Part shown: piece by piece, positions 48,501 through 59,785 of the stretch
Layout of the letters: every line of letters starts with the position of its first letter
Numbering within the stretch: position 1 is the stretch's first letter
Position numbers and translations under genes: made by a program
Notes under the pieces: generated by a model
What the model was told of the DNA's origin: nothing
The model's input: the letters and a program-made list of their open reading frames with translations, nothing else
Databases searched by the model: none
Source of the DNA: Lineus longissimus
Taxonomy: Eukaryota; Nemertea; Pilidiophora; Heteronemertea; Lineidae
DNA: 64,000 bases
Direction: 5' to 3'
Assembly: GCF_910592395.1 (NCBI RefSeq)
Contig: NC_088309.1
Span: 22,260,599 to 22,324,598 of the forward strand

Positions 48501-51500
48501 AGGTCCTCCTGGTGGACTCCCTGGACAACAGATTTCATCAACATCTGAAGCACATCATCCACTAGGTGCCTCGGGGATACCGGTTCAGGATTTAAGAAGA
48601 GAATCTCGACCAGAACACCGCCAACCAGAGCAGATGCCACCTGGCTATTGGGATGATAAGAAGTCTGAGATGAGTTATCGCCAGCGCCCACCCGGTGGAC
48701 CCCCTCCACAGCCACCTATGAGGGAACCTAGGGAACAACCACCTGCTGATTATGAAGTAAAGGATCTTTCTACTCGCTCCAACCGAGATCGTAGTCCACA
48801 TGGCTATAAAGGTGACCCGAGAGACTTTGAACCCAGAGATGCTCGTCCATTTGAGCCATATATGAGACCAGGTGTAGTTGAAGATACACCTAAACGACTT
48901 GGAGCGCCACCCCCTGCTCATTCACATCATTATTCAGCATCTGGAGAACCGATGCGCGATTCTGGGCCTCCTCCACCACCAGTACCGCCACATCGTGACC
49001 ATCCACGGGATCAGTATCGCCAATATCCAGATCAGAGAGATAAATCACCATCTGCAGCCCAGTACCAAGACAGGAATCAGGCCACATCAACACCTCCTGC
49101 CCTTAGACAGTCTGCTCCTCGAAGCTCATCCCCTTATGCCGCTGCTGGCCAGGATCGGCAGGGTCATAATCATGGCCCAGGACAGCGTATGAACGTGCAT
49201 CCAAATAGGACTGCTATTCCTCCACCTCCTCCTTTGATCAATTCAAAGACGTCCCCGAAGATGGGTCTAAAGGAGCAAAAGTTGTCCCCGTTGATTCAGC
49301 AACAACCTCCACCTGGGTCTATCACTCAAGGCACTCCCGTTAGTGGTCACCCACCTCCTAGTTCAATGCCTTCGGCTCCTACTTCAAGATTTGAAGGCTC
49401 CATATCCATGGGGACCCCACGATATGAAGGACTGTTGCGTCAGGCTACACCACCCCAGTCGAGAGCTGAGGGATCAATCACACGTGGTACACCAGTTGAA
49501 GGAGCAGGGCGTGGTGTCCCAGTCACCTATGAAGCTGGCATACCACGAATGCCAGGTGTTTATGATGCCATGAGCAGGGGAATGCCATATAATGGCATCA
49601 GGATGCCTATGGTGTATGATAGCCGTGCCATTGAACAGATGTACTTAGCCCGGCGGATGTCACCTTCAAGCTCAGGCTACGCATACCAAGGGATGCAGTA
49701 CCAGCCTCAGTACCCTGAAGGATCAGCCTACAGCAGCTCCAGAGCAACTCTAATGGATGACTTCATGACTGCTCAGCAGATGCAGGCCCAAGATATCCAG
49801 CGACGTGCAGCAGCACAGGATAAGGAACAGCACTTATCTCCACGAGGTCCTGTTGGTCGTGAAGCTGTCCCAAAGGGATACCCACCAGCTATGATGGAGG
49901 CTCTGATTCATCCTAATGTCAGTCACCTGGCTGGTGTTCCTTACGGAGCGCTGGCTACTCATCAGGGGATGCTGTACGTACCACATCCTGGTCAAATACC
50001 CAGCCCAATGACAGACCGTGGACCGAGAGCTAATAACTCGCCTGCACCATCTCCAAGAGAAGCTGCATCACCCAGAGGCGACGTCTCTGGTTTGTCCCAG
50101 TCTTGGCCGAAATCCAACGTTCCTGGAAGCACTCATAGCCCTGGTCCGAGCCGTGCTCCGCAGCCACCTCCCCCACAGGCCTCAAGACAGAATGTTATAC
50201 AACAAGTGTACACGGGTAAACCTGGAGGACCAGAGGGCATGGCAATTAGGGGACCGCACCATATGCCTGACAGTACAAGTGGAGTCAACTCACAACAGAG
50301 ACCTTTCGGAAATGAGGCATTCAATGCTTTGGTGGATGCAGCAGCTAATGCACAGTCATTGTCAGTCAACAAAGATAGACCTCACCCTCACCATGTTTCA
50401 ATGCCAAGAGATGCCCCAAAGTCACCGAGGGATCGTCCACCTGTTGGGATGCCAGGTTCATATGAGGCACAAATGGAACAATATAGAATGTATAAGCAAC
50501 CAGAGCACAAATCCCGCTCTTCAACACCGGTCAGGGATGCTCGAGATGTGCGTCCTCCATTTGAACAACCCGGTCATCCAGAGGACCAGAGGATGAAGTA
50601 TCCTCAGGAAATGAGACCCGAGATGAGGCAAGATCATTCCCGGCCTAATTCACAGTCAGGTGTGCCTCCAGATAAGGCTCGAGAGACACCACCAAGCCGG
50701 GAGGGTCCTAGACCGCCGTCGGAGAGTGGGACATTCATGGGGACCGCTAAGATGCCAGCAAAGTATGAACCACCGCAACCCTCTAGAGAAAGAGAGCGGG
50801 AGCGTGAGACTGTGCCGGCAGAATGGGCAGCAGTGTCTGCAGCTTCTGGAAAAGATGACAAAGGAAACGAATCTGGAGACTCGAGGAACAGTCTAACTGC
50901 AGCCAACCTGATAGATTTAATCATTGTTCATCAGATTAGTAATGCTTCTGAAGGCCAGTCTGCAAAACCTGCCGCCAAAAAGCCATCAATGAGTAGTCCT
51001 GATACATCAAATGATGGCCATTCAATAAGTTTTGGTGAACAGAGGTCCCCACTTTATAAACCTCATAAAGCAGCGCTTAGCCGCTACGAAGCTGAGATGA
51101 GTGCATCTTCTTCCAGACCGGACCAGGAATGTGAGTCTTCTTCTTATGGTGCCAAACCTCCAAAATTTGCTGGCTTTGAGTCGAATGAGAATCGTCAAAG
51201 TCCTGCCTCAACAAAGTCTGGTATGGGGGAACCTGACACTAGCAGTACCCGAAGCCCAAAGGCTGGAAAGTCCCCAGCAGAAGCTGATCAATCATCTTTG
51301 AGTTCCCCGCCCGTTAAACCAACATCGGAGGCTGAGTCGACTCAAGGTCCTGGTGGTGAAAATGCTGGCCCTCTTCCTGGCCAACAGGTAGTCGGGCCTG
51401 GTGGTGAGATTGATAAGAATATAACGCTTGGTGATCACATCGATGCCATCATCATTCAGAATTATATGCACCGGACGATGGGTGGTCATGGCCCAAAGGG

Positions 51501-54458
51501 ATCCATTTCAAAAGGAATGAGTAAAGGTAAGACTAATATGGCTCTCGAGTTCATTGTCCCCTGTCGTCAAAAATTTATGCCTAGTACTGGACTGTTCGTT
51601 CAAGTATTACCTAGTTACTTACATAATTTCTTTTTGGTGCCTGGCAGCACATTGGCCATTAACAAAGCTCTGCCATGTCTGCCTGTTCTTTGCCAGCTTC
51701 TCCAGTTCATCTGAACTGTATCCCATCTGCCATGGCGGTGCCAGGTTCAGGTATTCGTGACCTATTTTTGTTTGTACGAATTTTGGATGATATTGACGCT
51801 CTCCAATTCAGCTGCTGCGGCTGCCCGTAGCCAGATGACGATGTCCCCACCACCAAGTGCTGGAAATGGAGATGGTCGGCTGCCGCCAGGGGAGGAGTAT
51901 GACAACAGACCAAGAAGTTTCTCGGCGGGGGCTGCTGGGCCAATGTATAATAACTGGAAGTTAAAGAAGGCACTCGCCAGACAGGTAGGGTAAAGTTCTT
52001 ACAGTTTATTTATGCAAGGCAATGATATTTCATTACAAAAACACCTGCATGTACAATCATAGATCTGCAATCCTTTTGTACTGCATTGTTTATTGAAAAT
52101 GTACTTCCCTTGAGGAAATAACTGAATGATTCTGCCTTCACTTTCAGGGAAAAGATGTTCTTGCTCCCGACGAGAGGGAAATCATCAAAATTGCCAGAAA
52201 TGACATAACGGAAGGAGAAGTGTCACAATCGGAGCAGTCTCGGTCAGCTACACCTCAGACTAGTCAGGCCGTCAGTGGCTATAACGTGGAGCCTATTTCT
52301 CCAGCTAGTGAGTGTGACAGTTTTCTACAATTTCATGTACTGCAAGTAACGCATGTACAGATTTGCAGAGATTTTTCAAACCAAATTTTGTTTTGAGCAT
52401 TTGTGACAGTCATCCCAGCTCCTGAGCCCAAACTGAGATTAAAAGCAAAATCATCTCACTCTCGCTGAAGTTTGATGTCAGTAGTTTCCAGTGACTCGTA
52501 AAGAAGTTTCGGGTTTATTTTCAACTTGACCATGCCTTGTTTATTAGGTTCCTCAGACAGTAGCAGCAATGAAGCCAAGGCAGCCAAGAGCTCATCCCCT
52601 CGGTCCCCGCGCTCACAACAGCCTGTCTCCACACTGGCTGCAGCTCATCAGGCCATTACCAGCATACTATCTTCCAAGCCACAAGGAAAGTCTTTCCCAG
52701 GTAAGAATTATGGAGTTCAAAATATCCCTTGCAAGAATTTGTTGATGAAAGATTGATAATAGAGATTAAAGGCAGTCCAAAACTTAGAGGTGAATTGACA
52801 GTGACATCTCTATTGTAAATCATCGTGAGTGTATGAATGGACATTGTCACCTATCATTTTTATTTCTGACCAGATTTCCACTTCTTTCTTCAGATTACCC
52901 AGCAGACAGTAGTAATAATGAGAACCGTGCTGCTGGTCAGAGTGCGATGGATATGGCAAAACAACGAGTATCAATGTCGCCGCTTGAATACGTCAAAAAC
53001 AAAATTTCTGAGGTGCTGAATGAAAACCCTGACGGCCAGCAGATGATGTATGCAGGGGAAAGCTTCGGCTTTAAAATGGCACCGTCACAAGAACGAGAAC
53101 AACCTTCGAATTATCCCAGTGGATACGGATCAAGGCCGCCTTCGCACCCATCACAGTTAGCTCTTCAGGGAATGGAGGAGAGAAAGTATGGTGGCTCACC
53201 ACGGCCCTCACAGTCTGGACAGTACATGCAGGATTATCGTCGAGACATGCATCCTCATCAGATGGCTTCAGGTGAAGCTGTACAGTCTAGTACAATGCAT
53301 GAGCAGCGCCATGCAGTGGAGAGCTCTGATCGTAGCACACCTCAGGGCATGCATTATGGACCTCATGATCCGAATCAAAAGCCATCGCATCCTTCCAGTG
53401 TGAGTAGTGCTACAGATATGGAGGCTGATACTCACGGACTAGAGGCAGACGCCACATCGTCGAGTGATCCAATGGCTGTGCATTATCAAAAAAGTCCTCG
53501 GTCTGATTATGGAATGAATAGGCCACATAGTCGTGAAAGTTTTGATGGTGATAGACGAGGTAGTCGAGTCGGTGGCTCTGAACATCCTGAGCGTGTGATG
53601 TCTAGTGATGTTCAACCTCACATGTACCCCCATCACGCCATCCCTGTTTCTTCCCCAGGGTACATCACCCGACCGGAGTATAGTTCACCAATGTCAGAGC
53701 GACATAGCCCTCGGCCACAGAGCCGGGAATCAGTCAGTAGTGTTCATTCAGCTCATAGTCCCAGGCAGACCCCTCGTGATCAGGGACTGGGTTCGCCCCT
53801 CTCTCGCCAAGCCTACAGTCCCCGGCAGCCTAATAGAGACATTATTTCAACACCGCAAGGATATAGCCCTCGTCAGCGCCCTGATGCTGAAGTTGTTGGA
53901 CCAGGGAATACATTTAGTCCCCGAAATGTGGAAGAGTTGATTCATGCCAGCTCACAGCATCTTTCAGCTAAACCTGAAAGCACCACGGATAGTTACCGGA
54001 CTGGTCATCCCGCTGACCCGTCACGTAGTGTCATGCCTATGGACTCATCGCGAGGTGGCCATGCTATGGACTCCTCAAGGGCTGGTCACCCAGTTGACTC
54101 TTCACGAACTGGTCATCCTATGGATCCTTCAAGGACAGGCCATCCTATGGACCCGTCACGAACTGTTCACCCCGGAGTAATGCCTCAAATGGGTCTGGGA
54201 CACCCAGCTGACCCCTCCCATCAGGAACATATGCCAGACTCTAGTAACAGAATGCACCCTTACCCTCATACAACTGCTGGTTATTATTATGGCAGTTACC
54301 CGAACACGAGACATACAATGGCACCCTCACAAGGGCAACATCCTACAAGAATGGACATGTCTGATCGGCCTCGTGGTTCCCCTGCCCAGTCGGCACAGGC
54401 TGAGTCCTCATATCCAAAACACTCTGCCCATTATGAAGCTTTATCAGATGAAGATTGA
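36549..54458 (+). CDS. NCOR: Nuclear receptor corepressor (NCoR/SMRT family)
   Basis: Exons: 36549-36574, 37002-37182, 38906-39202, 39375-39665, 40653-40709, 41004-41056, 41501-41567, 41923-42411, 42708-42851, 43033-43106, 43332-43586, 44298-44413, 44745-44864, 45448-45504, 46092-46234, 46625-46805, 47174-47495, 47794-47999, 48308-51526, 51812-51984, 52148-52307, 52548-52700, 52894-54458. Phases close; about 2782 residues (human 2440-2525). It is a nuclear scaffold that joins TBL1/GPS2 and HDAC3 to unliganded receptors. The N terminus has [12 protein letters not shown], a coiled coil ([20 protein letters not shown]) and [11 protein letters not shown]. The SANT1 deacetylase-activating domain lies near residues 325-500, a Cys-rich insert near 597-720, and SANT2 (SRWTEEEMD to [12 protein letters not shown]) near 723-790. 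GSIxxGTP repeats and receptor-binding helices [10 protein letters not shown] (about 1890) and [13 protein letters not shown] (about 2065) follow. The C terminus HYEALSDED resembles QYETLSDSD. Intron 1 appears to be GC-AG. Exon 19 is unusually long at 3.2 kb. Confidence 0.93.
37183..37202 (+). repeat. (TA)n microsatellite at a splice donor
   Basis: Alternating TA starts inside the GT donor of NCoR intron 2 and ends in ATTATTTATT. The repeat itself supplies positions +3 to +6 of the donor. Confidence 0.8.
43441..44803 (+). other. NCOR: Exons encoding a Cys-rich zinc-finger-like insert in NCoR
   Basis: NCoR exons 11-13 carry ordered Cys pairs: CAVC, then C in [22 protein letters not shown] and finally [15 protein letters not shown]. 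The spacing fits zinc co-ordination, perhaps a treble-clef or GATA-like fold followed by a basic segment ([17 protein letters not shown]). The block lies between SANT1 and SANT2. I do not remember it in vertebrate NCoR1 or SMRT. Confidence 0.6.
45882..46059. mobile_element. MITE copy 2, Tc1/mariner-like, TA flanks
   Basis: A 178-bp element starting CAGTAGAACCTCTCTATTAA and ending GGGAGGTTCCACTG, flanked by TA on both sides. The first 13 bases of the two ends are inverted repeats with one mismatch (CAGTAGAACCTCT and CAGTGGAACCTCC), and similarity continues inward through GGACACC. Internally, AGAGAGGT recurs several times. It has no open frame of note. It belongs to the same family as 1358-1542 and lies in NCoR intron 14, ending 32 bases before the SANT2 exon. 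Confidence 0.75.
54000..54180 (+). repeat. NCOR: 27-bp tandem coding repeat in NCoR last exon
   Basis: About six consecutive nine-residue units of the form M-D-P/S-S-R-T-G-H-P (for example [36 protein letters not shown]) near residues 2630-2690. Units differ at third codon positions, so the array is not brand new. More distant units ([14 protein letters not shown]) follow. The segment is predicted to be disordered. Confidence 0.8.
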
Positions 54459-56241
54459 AAAATTAGATACATGTACATATTCAAACCACTCTCAAACTGA
54501 TGACCAGGGCCTGGTATCATAAAACATTGGTCATGCTTATTCTTGTACATGTATTAGCATTAATTTGCATTTTATTATATATAGCTTACATAGTGGTTAT
54601 GTTTAATCAAGTGGCATGAAAGTTTTATGATACCGGGCCTGGCATGCTGTTAATTTGAATATCCTGAATTTGCGCTGTATAAAATTTAACTCTCATCCAT
54701 CTTGCCCATTATGCGAAGCATGACGGAGTTGGGAACTTTTGGTCAGTTTTTTGTTGAAAAAACACAAGCATGTGCCTAAATTAGCAGAAATGTAACTAGA
54801 ATTTGGCACAAATCTTACTGGATATGCAGAGGGCAATGTTTGTTTGTGATTACTCGATGTAAGCAATGTTCACAAACCCTGGCTGTCAAAGTCTACTCTT
54901 GTTAGGGTTGGCCACATGATTGACATTGTTTTGAAATTATAAATGTACATAGGTGTTTATGGCACAGTTTAGTGCCTTTACCAATCAAAAGAGGTTTCAT
55001 TTCATCCTGGCTTACTGATAGCTATTATGATTAAATCGTCACAGATACTGCATAAGCACTGTGGGTGAAACTGTACAGTGTTTTCAATGAGATACACTAT
55101 AATCCTTGAATTGTGTTTATCAGAAACGTTTCTGATATTGAAAGTGTTTTTTTTTGTAATTGATACAAGTTATTTTCAATGTGGGTCGTACCAGTATACT
55201 GATTTCAATGAAGTTCAACTCAGATGAATAGCGTTTTGTAACTTTCACATTTTATTTCAAAGTTGACGTCTGTAATACTGACTCATGTGGTTAACGTGTA
55301 CAGTAATCATGTTGTTTTGATGACATTCATCAGTATGCTAGCAGGATAATTCTCATGTTCTCCAGTATCATCAAAGTGGATTACAATTTCTTTGAAAATC
55401 ATGAGGTGTTTTGCTCGATAGTGTAGTCCAATTGTGTGAAATTGTCACCTCAAAATGAGTAGATGGTGTTGAGAACCTATGTGCAATATTTTTCTTGTTC
55501 AAGGTAAAACTGAAAGTCGGACACAATGACTCGGATGTTTTGCAGCTGATTCGTACTGTAAAACCTGCCAGGAGCTGTTGCAACTTCTCAGGTGGCAGCA
55601 CTTGGTTTGAAATCAAGTGTTGCAATCAAGATAGTCTGGAAAGCTCCTGGCTGTGTTAAACCTACATGTAAGTGCTATTTGAAGATCCTATAGTATCAGT
55701 TTTACATGTCTTATTCAAGATCCATGGCATTTCCCCGAAAATTATATCTGGCTCTCTTGATAATATCAGTGGTTCAATCAGTTGATTTTGTGACATTCTC
55801 CCCAAAGGTATAAAATGGTCTGGGCTAACTTGGCAGGCTATGCATTGCAGGAGGTTCGTTTGCTCTGGGGTGTATCATAAGGCAATAATTCCTTTTGATA
55901 ATTAAGACTGATAGTGGAATTTCCCCTATTAAAACTCTTGGACACCTCTGGGTCTGCCAAGCCCAAGGTATAAAAGCAAGGCTTCTGCTCGCCACTCACA
56001 AGGGATCCAGGAAACCCTGTAAAAGACAACAAAGACTGGATTCCAAGTTATATGGGGCCTTTATAGCTTTACCTTATTAGCCTGGGCCATTTTCCTTTCC
56101 AGAAAAAGTTTCTCAACAGCTGTTATAACCCTGTTCTCTTAGGTGTATCGTAATCAGAATTTAGAGCACAAATTCATATTGTCCTTCAGTGGTGAAACAA
56201 AAATTGAAGTGTATGATGAACATCTGTATAATGTCAATAAA
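54459..56241 (+). other. Long 3' UTR of NCoR with poly(A) signal at 56236-56241
   Basis: AT-rich sequence without genes after the NCoR stop codon. AATAAA at 56236-56241 is the first strong canonical signal, giving a 3' UTR of about 1.8 kb. Open frames here are short and unsupported. Confidence 0.5.
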
Positions 56242-56469
56242 TTATTTTACATGTAACAAACTCTTTTGTTCTCAATACCTCCAGTGTCTAACCCATCCTC
56301 AAGATGGAGGGATTGTGATAATTCAACTGTCATTGATCCACCATCACAGTCCTGGTGTGTACCATCATGATGTTGAGACATATGTATAAATCATTCAAGT
56401 CAGGCAGACTGTATAAATCATTCAAGTCAAGCAGACAGTCTTTCAATACCACAAGGACACCATAAATAA

Positions 56470-56837
56470 CCATGAAAAAAACTAATTAAGACAGTCCTAC
56501 AACAACGAAAAATGAGAAGTCGTTATTAACACCATGACGAAATCGGAGACAGTCCTACAGTACCAAAAGGACATGTCTATAGCCATGACGAAGATTGTGA
56601 CAGTTCCACCACACCACAATTTGGTCAGTAAACGGCCACAGCCATAACGAAACTGGAGAAAGTCCTACATTCAAATGATGACATTGTAACAGCCATGACG
56701 AAGGAGGAGACAATAGTACAACGCCACAAGAACACTCCCACAGCCATGACGAAAACAAAGACAGGTCTTCATGACGGCCATGACGAAAATTGAGACAGAC
56801 CCACAATACAACAGCAAGACGCTATTAAATGCCATGG
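56470..56837. repeat. Degenerate tandem array with CCATGACGAAA core
   Basis: Eight cores related to CCATGACGAAA start at 56470, 56532, 56583, 56642, 56693, 56744, 56778 and 56832. Most spacings are 51-62 bases, with one of 34. Between cores recur GGAGACAGTCCTACA and CCACAAGGACA-like words. No protein is encoded; open frames on the reverse strand merely repeat an FRHG-like motif. It lies between the NCoR 3' end and the phospholipase promoter. Confidence 0.7.
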
Positions 56838-57452
56838 CGCCGGAAAATGAGGATTGATTGTGACACTGCAAAGACAATTCGTATAGCGATTGTGGAGAAT
56901 ATTCTAGACCGAAGACAGATTACGAGTTGGCCGATTCAATCTATTCGTCATCCGATTGAGACATCCTTCATCGGATCCACTGCGTTCAGAGTTTCTGACC
57001 GACAGGACAGAGTTGTCCTTGTCTGCACTCAATAACTTGCGCTTTTATCTCCTTCCTGAAAATATCACCACATGAGATTGTGACTATTTTCCATTCACCG
57101 ATGACATCCTGAATGAGAAACGAGAGAGCGACACAAAGCAGGGTCAGGGGTTTGTGTCAATGGGGTCTTCAAGAAAGTAAAACCTATTGTGCGAACTATC
57201 AGAACGGTTTGGAACATTGAAACCCTTGACCGCTAACAAAGTTAGAAGTTCATGTGTATCTGGAAAAGTTGGTTTATTTATTCATGATATATCTCAAAGT
57301 GATCTAATTGATATTTAGTGAGCTAGTTCGTTTCTTGATCTACAGATTTAACTTTGAACCTTCAATATCAATAGATCTGTGAACTTTGATATCAACTGCA
57401 CGCTTCTATCGTCTGCTAGAGACCGAAGTAGGCGGTGCTTCTCCCAGGCGAA
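56838..57452. other. Intergenic, no gene recognised
   Basis: Unique-looking sequence upstream of the phospholipase promoter. No coding region or repeat was recognised. Confidence 0.5.
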
Positions 57453-57498
57453 CCAATCTAGTTTGAGTAGCTCCGGTGGAACCCCCTGCTGGTATAAA
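57453..57498 (+). promoter_or_regulatory. CCAAT and TATA promoter of the phospholipase gene
   Basis: CCAAT at 57453-57457 and TATAAA at 57493-57498, 40 bases apart. Transcription would begin near 57525, giving a 5' UTR of about 95 bases before the ATG at 57621. This is the only clear TATA promoter among the genes in the window. Confidence 0.6.
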
Positions 57499-57620
57499 TT
57501 GGACCGTCGCCCAAACAGATTTCCCTACGTCAGTCCGAGTACCAGGGCATCACAACCATTAACAAAACAGTGGTACTGTAAGAAATCCATCAGTTACGTT
57601 TCAAGTTCTTCTGCAGCAAC

Positions 57621-58411
57621 ATGTGCCGATTATTGGTTGTTTTCGCCCTCGTGCTTGTGGCTCAGGTCTGCCAGGGTAAACTCCGGGTGGACAGTGCCAA
57701 CGTCATCCGCACTGTCCTTAGGACGGACGGGCAAAGAGTCCAACACATCATTCATAATGGTATTCTCGCCAGGGACACGGACATCCCAAACCACCCTGAG
57801 GAGCTGGCGTACAGGGAGGTCAGCGATGGGAAAGAGCTCGTCCAGGCGATCATGCGAGGACGGGACCAAGTGTTAGATTGTGATATAAGGAAGAACGATG
57901 AGGCTGTGACCACCTTCACTGAGACATTCGTGCCGGACCAGTTCAAGAACCCACAACAGATTAAAGAGGAGAACATCACCACGCTAAGATTAGGACAAGC
58001 TTTACCCGAGGGACTTAGACATATTGCAGACTTCCATTCTTTGTTAAAGAAGTGCCGCGAACATCACAAATCTGTTAAGCTGTCCCTGAGGAGGAGCAAG
58101 CAGTCTAAGGAAGGGTTCTCTGGTATGGTAAGGAAGAAAAGGCAAACCCACCTCCCCATAAACCAAGGAGACCAAATCCACCGCGCCGTGAATGCAGGAG
58201 ACGAATCTGAGTTCGGAATCTTCCCCGGAACGAACTGGTGTGGCCGAGGAGCGAAGACATCCCGATACGAAGACCTCGGCCCAAACAGAGACACGGACAA
58301 GTGTTGTCGGACGCATGACCACTGCCCTTTCTTCATCGGAGCCATGGAGACGAAATACGGATTCCTGAACTTCAGACTACACACGCTCAGTCACTGTGAC
58401 TGCGATCACGC
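57621..58411 (+). CDS. Secreted group III phospholipase A2, first coding exon (partial)
   Basis: 263 complete codons, then a GC|GTAAGT donor. Group III enzymes hydrolyse the sn-2 ester of phospholipids and need Ca2+; the family includes venom and non-venom members, and nothing here says which this is. Residues 1-19 form a signal peptide (LLVVFALVLVAQVCQG). A prodomain of about 150 residues follows, with an NIT glycosylation site and ending in a furin-type RKKR at 171-174. The mature part shows the calcium loop (WCGRGAKT) and the active-site segment CCRTHDHCP with His232 and Asp233, then CDCDHA at the exon end. The C-terminal part of the domain, with further cysteines, is missing; I found no matching exon up to 64000. 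It may lie beyond the window or the gene may be broken. If the intron is retained, translation stops at once (GCG TAA). Confidence 0.85.
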
Positions 58412-59140
58412 GTAAGTTAACCTCTTAAAATATGTTGGCACCCCTATACCCTCCGATTTCTCTCATACTTGAACTACTTAGCAATCGCTAAATTGTGCCC
58501 CTGTTTTCCTCACATGTTCACGAAAGACGTCTCCTTTGATTTCCCTTACTTTAATTTGTTTTTATCATTCCACTGAACGTCACTGGTTACCTTCGGTTAC
58601 TGAACCCGACATTCTGAGAACCTAACCGCAGCGTCGAGGACAACTCGCCTGTCTTGCTTTTACGACTTCTATTAAATAAAGAGTGAATGGGGTCATCGCC
58701 TCGCCTGTTCCGATGTGGTCCGATCAGGGAGTTGTATTTACACATCCTTGGTCCGATATATTTCAAGCCATCGCCCCACCCTTTCAATCCCCTCTCGCCA
58801 TTGTCAAACTTCGTAGTTGTCCCAATTTCGCCTTCTGAACAAGCAGGTGAAGTCCCATCAACTGCATTCCGAAACTGCCTGGACGTACAGCCATGATATG
58901 GTTGTGCCATGAATCTCCACATACATTCTTTATGATATTTTAAAGAAATATTAATATGATTAATGTTTTATGGGTATGTAAATGGATTATTTTTTGTATT
59001 GTTTTGCGATCCTCGATGTTGCACCAGTTGAACCGAAGTCGAATCGATTCGGTCGGACGCTCAGTAAACTTGTTCTTACGGTACCAGGTTGCTTACATTA
59101 TATTTTGCCACTGTCACAATCTATGACGCTTTTGATCATA
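58412..59140. other. Start of phospholipase intron or intergenic, no gene recognised
   Basis: Open frames at 58687-58896 and 58982-59167 lack known motifs. An AATAAA occurs at 58675-58680 but no sensible terminal exon precedes it. Confidence 0.4.
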
Positions 59141-59162
59141 AGCCCCCCTCTTAGGAGGGGCT
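59141..59162 (+). terminator. GC-rich hairpin followed by AATAAA at 59209-59214
   Basis: AGCCCCCCTC, loop TTAG, GAGGGGCT can fold into a stem with a two-base bulge. 46 bases later comes AATAAA. This may be the 3' end of an unidentified + strand transcript. No open frame leading into it was recognised. Confidence 0.3.
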
Positions 59163-59785
59163 CTTAAGATACACGTGTGTGCGGGAGTATATAATGTAAA
59201 TGAAGTGAAATAAAGAGAGTAAATATTGTATATCCAACAAACAATTTTTTTTGGTTTTTCAAAATGGCGCTGAATAAATAAATCAGACCAGTTGTAGCGC
59301 TGAATTATAAATCAGACCAGTTGTAACAGGTTACGAGAACATCTAATTTAAATCTTCATGGGAATTCGCTACATATGCCTAAGAAATTGGCCAATTATAT
59401 TGATATTTTTATTAGAGAAATATCCGTCATAAATAATGACAGAAAAGGTGGTTTTATATCAATTTTGTGTCGACATGGTCGAGGTCACGTGACATAAACA
59501 AAACAATCGCACACACCCGTCCAAAAAAGGCACTTTAAGAAAAACAAATACGTTTTCCCTGCTTAAAACCACACTGACGACTTAGTTATATTGGTCTACT
59601 GCCCAAATCTGAAGTATCAAAATGAATAACAAACTAGAACTAGCTCTATTTAGCAAAAGTTGCGTGAAAAATTCGGGTGAGCGACATTCTGTACCCTAGC
59701 GGCCATTGATTAAACTACTTTCAGCCGTCTGCTCTGGTCTCGTTAGGGAGTTTTTCCCAGTTTTCCCGCGATGATGACGTGACCC

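Noticed and set aside
48413..48921. Reverse-strand open frames across the large NCoR exon
   Set aside because: They are shadows of a Pro-, Ser- and Gln-rich coding exon on the + strand.
57379..57876. 165-codon frame overlapping the phospholipase start
   Set aside because: It runs through the TATA box and overlaps the phospholipase in another frame. The phospholipase has signal peptide and active site, so this is a shadow.
58632..58686. Possible terminal exon of the phospholipase after CCGCAG
   Set aside because: The frame closes but the peptide does not resemble the group III C terminus, and the AATAAA lies inside the would-be coding part.
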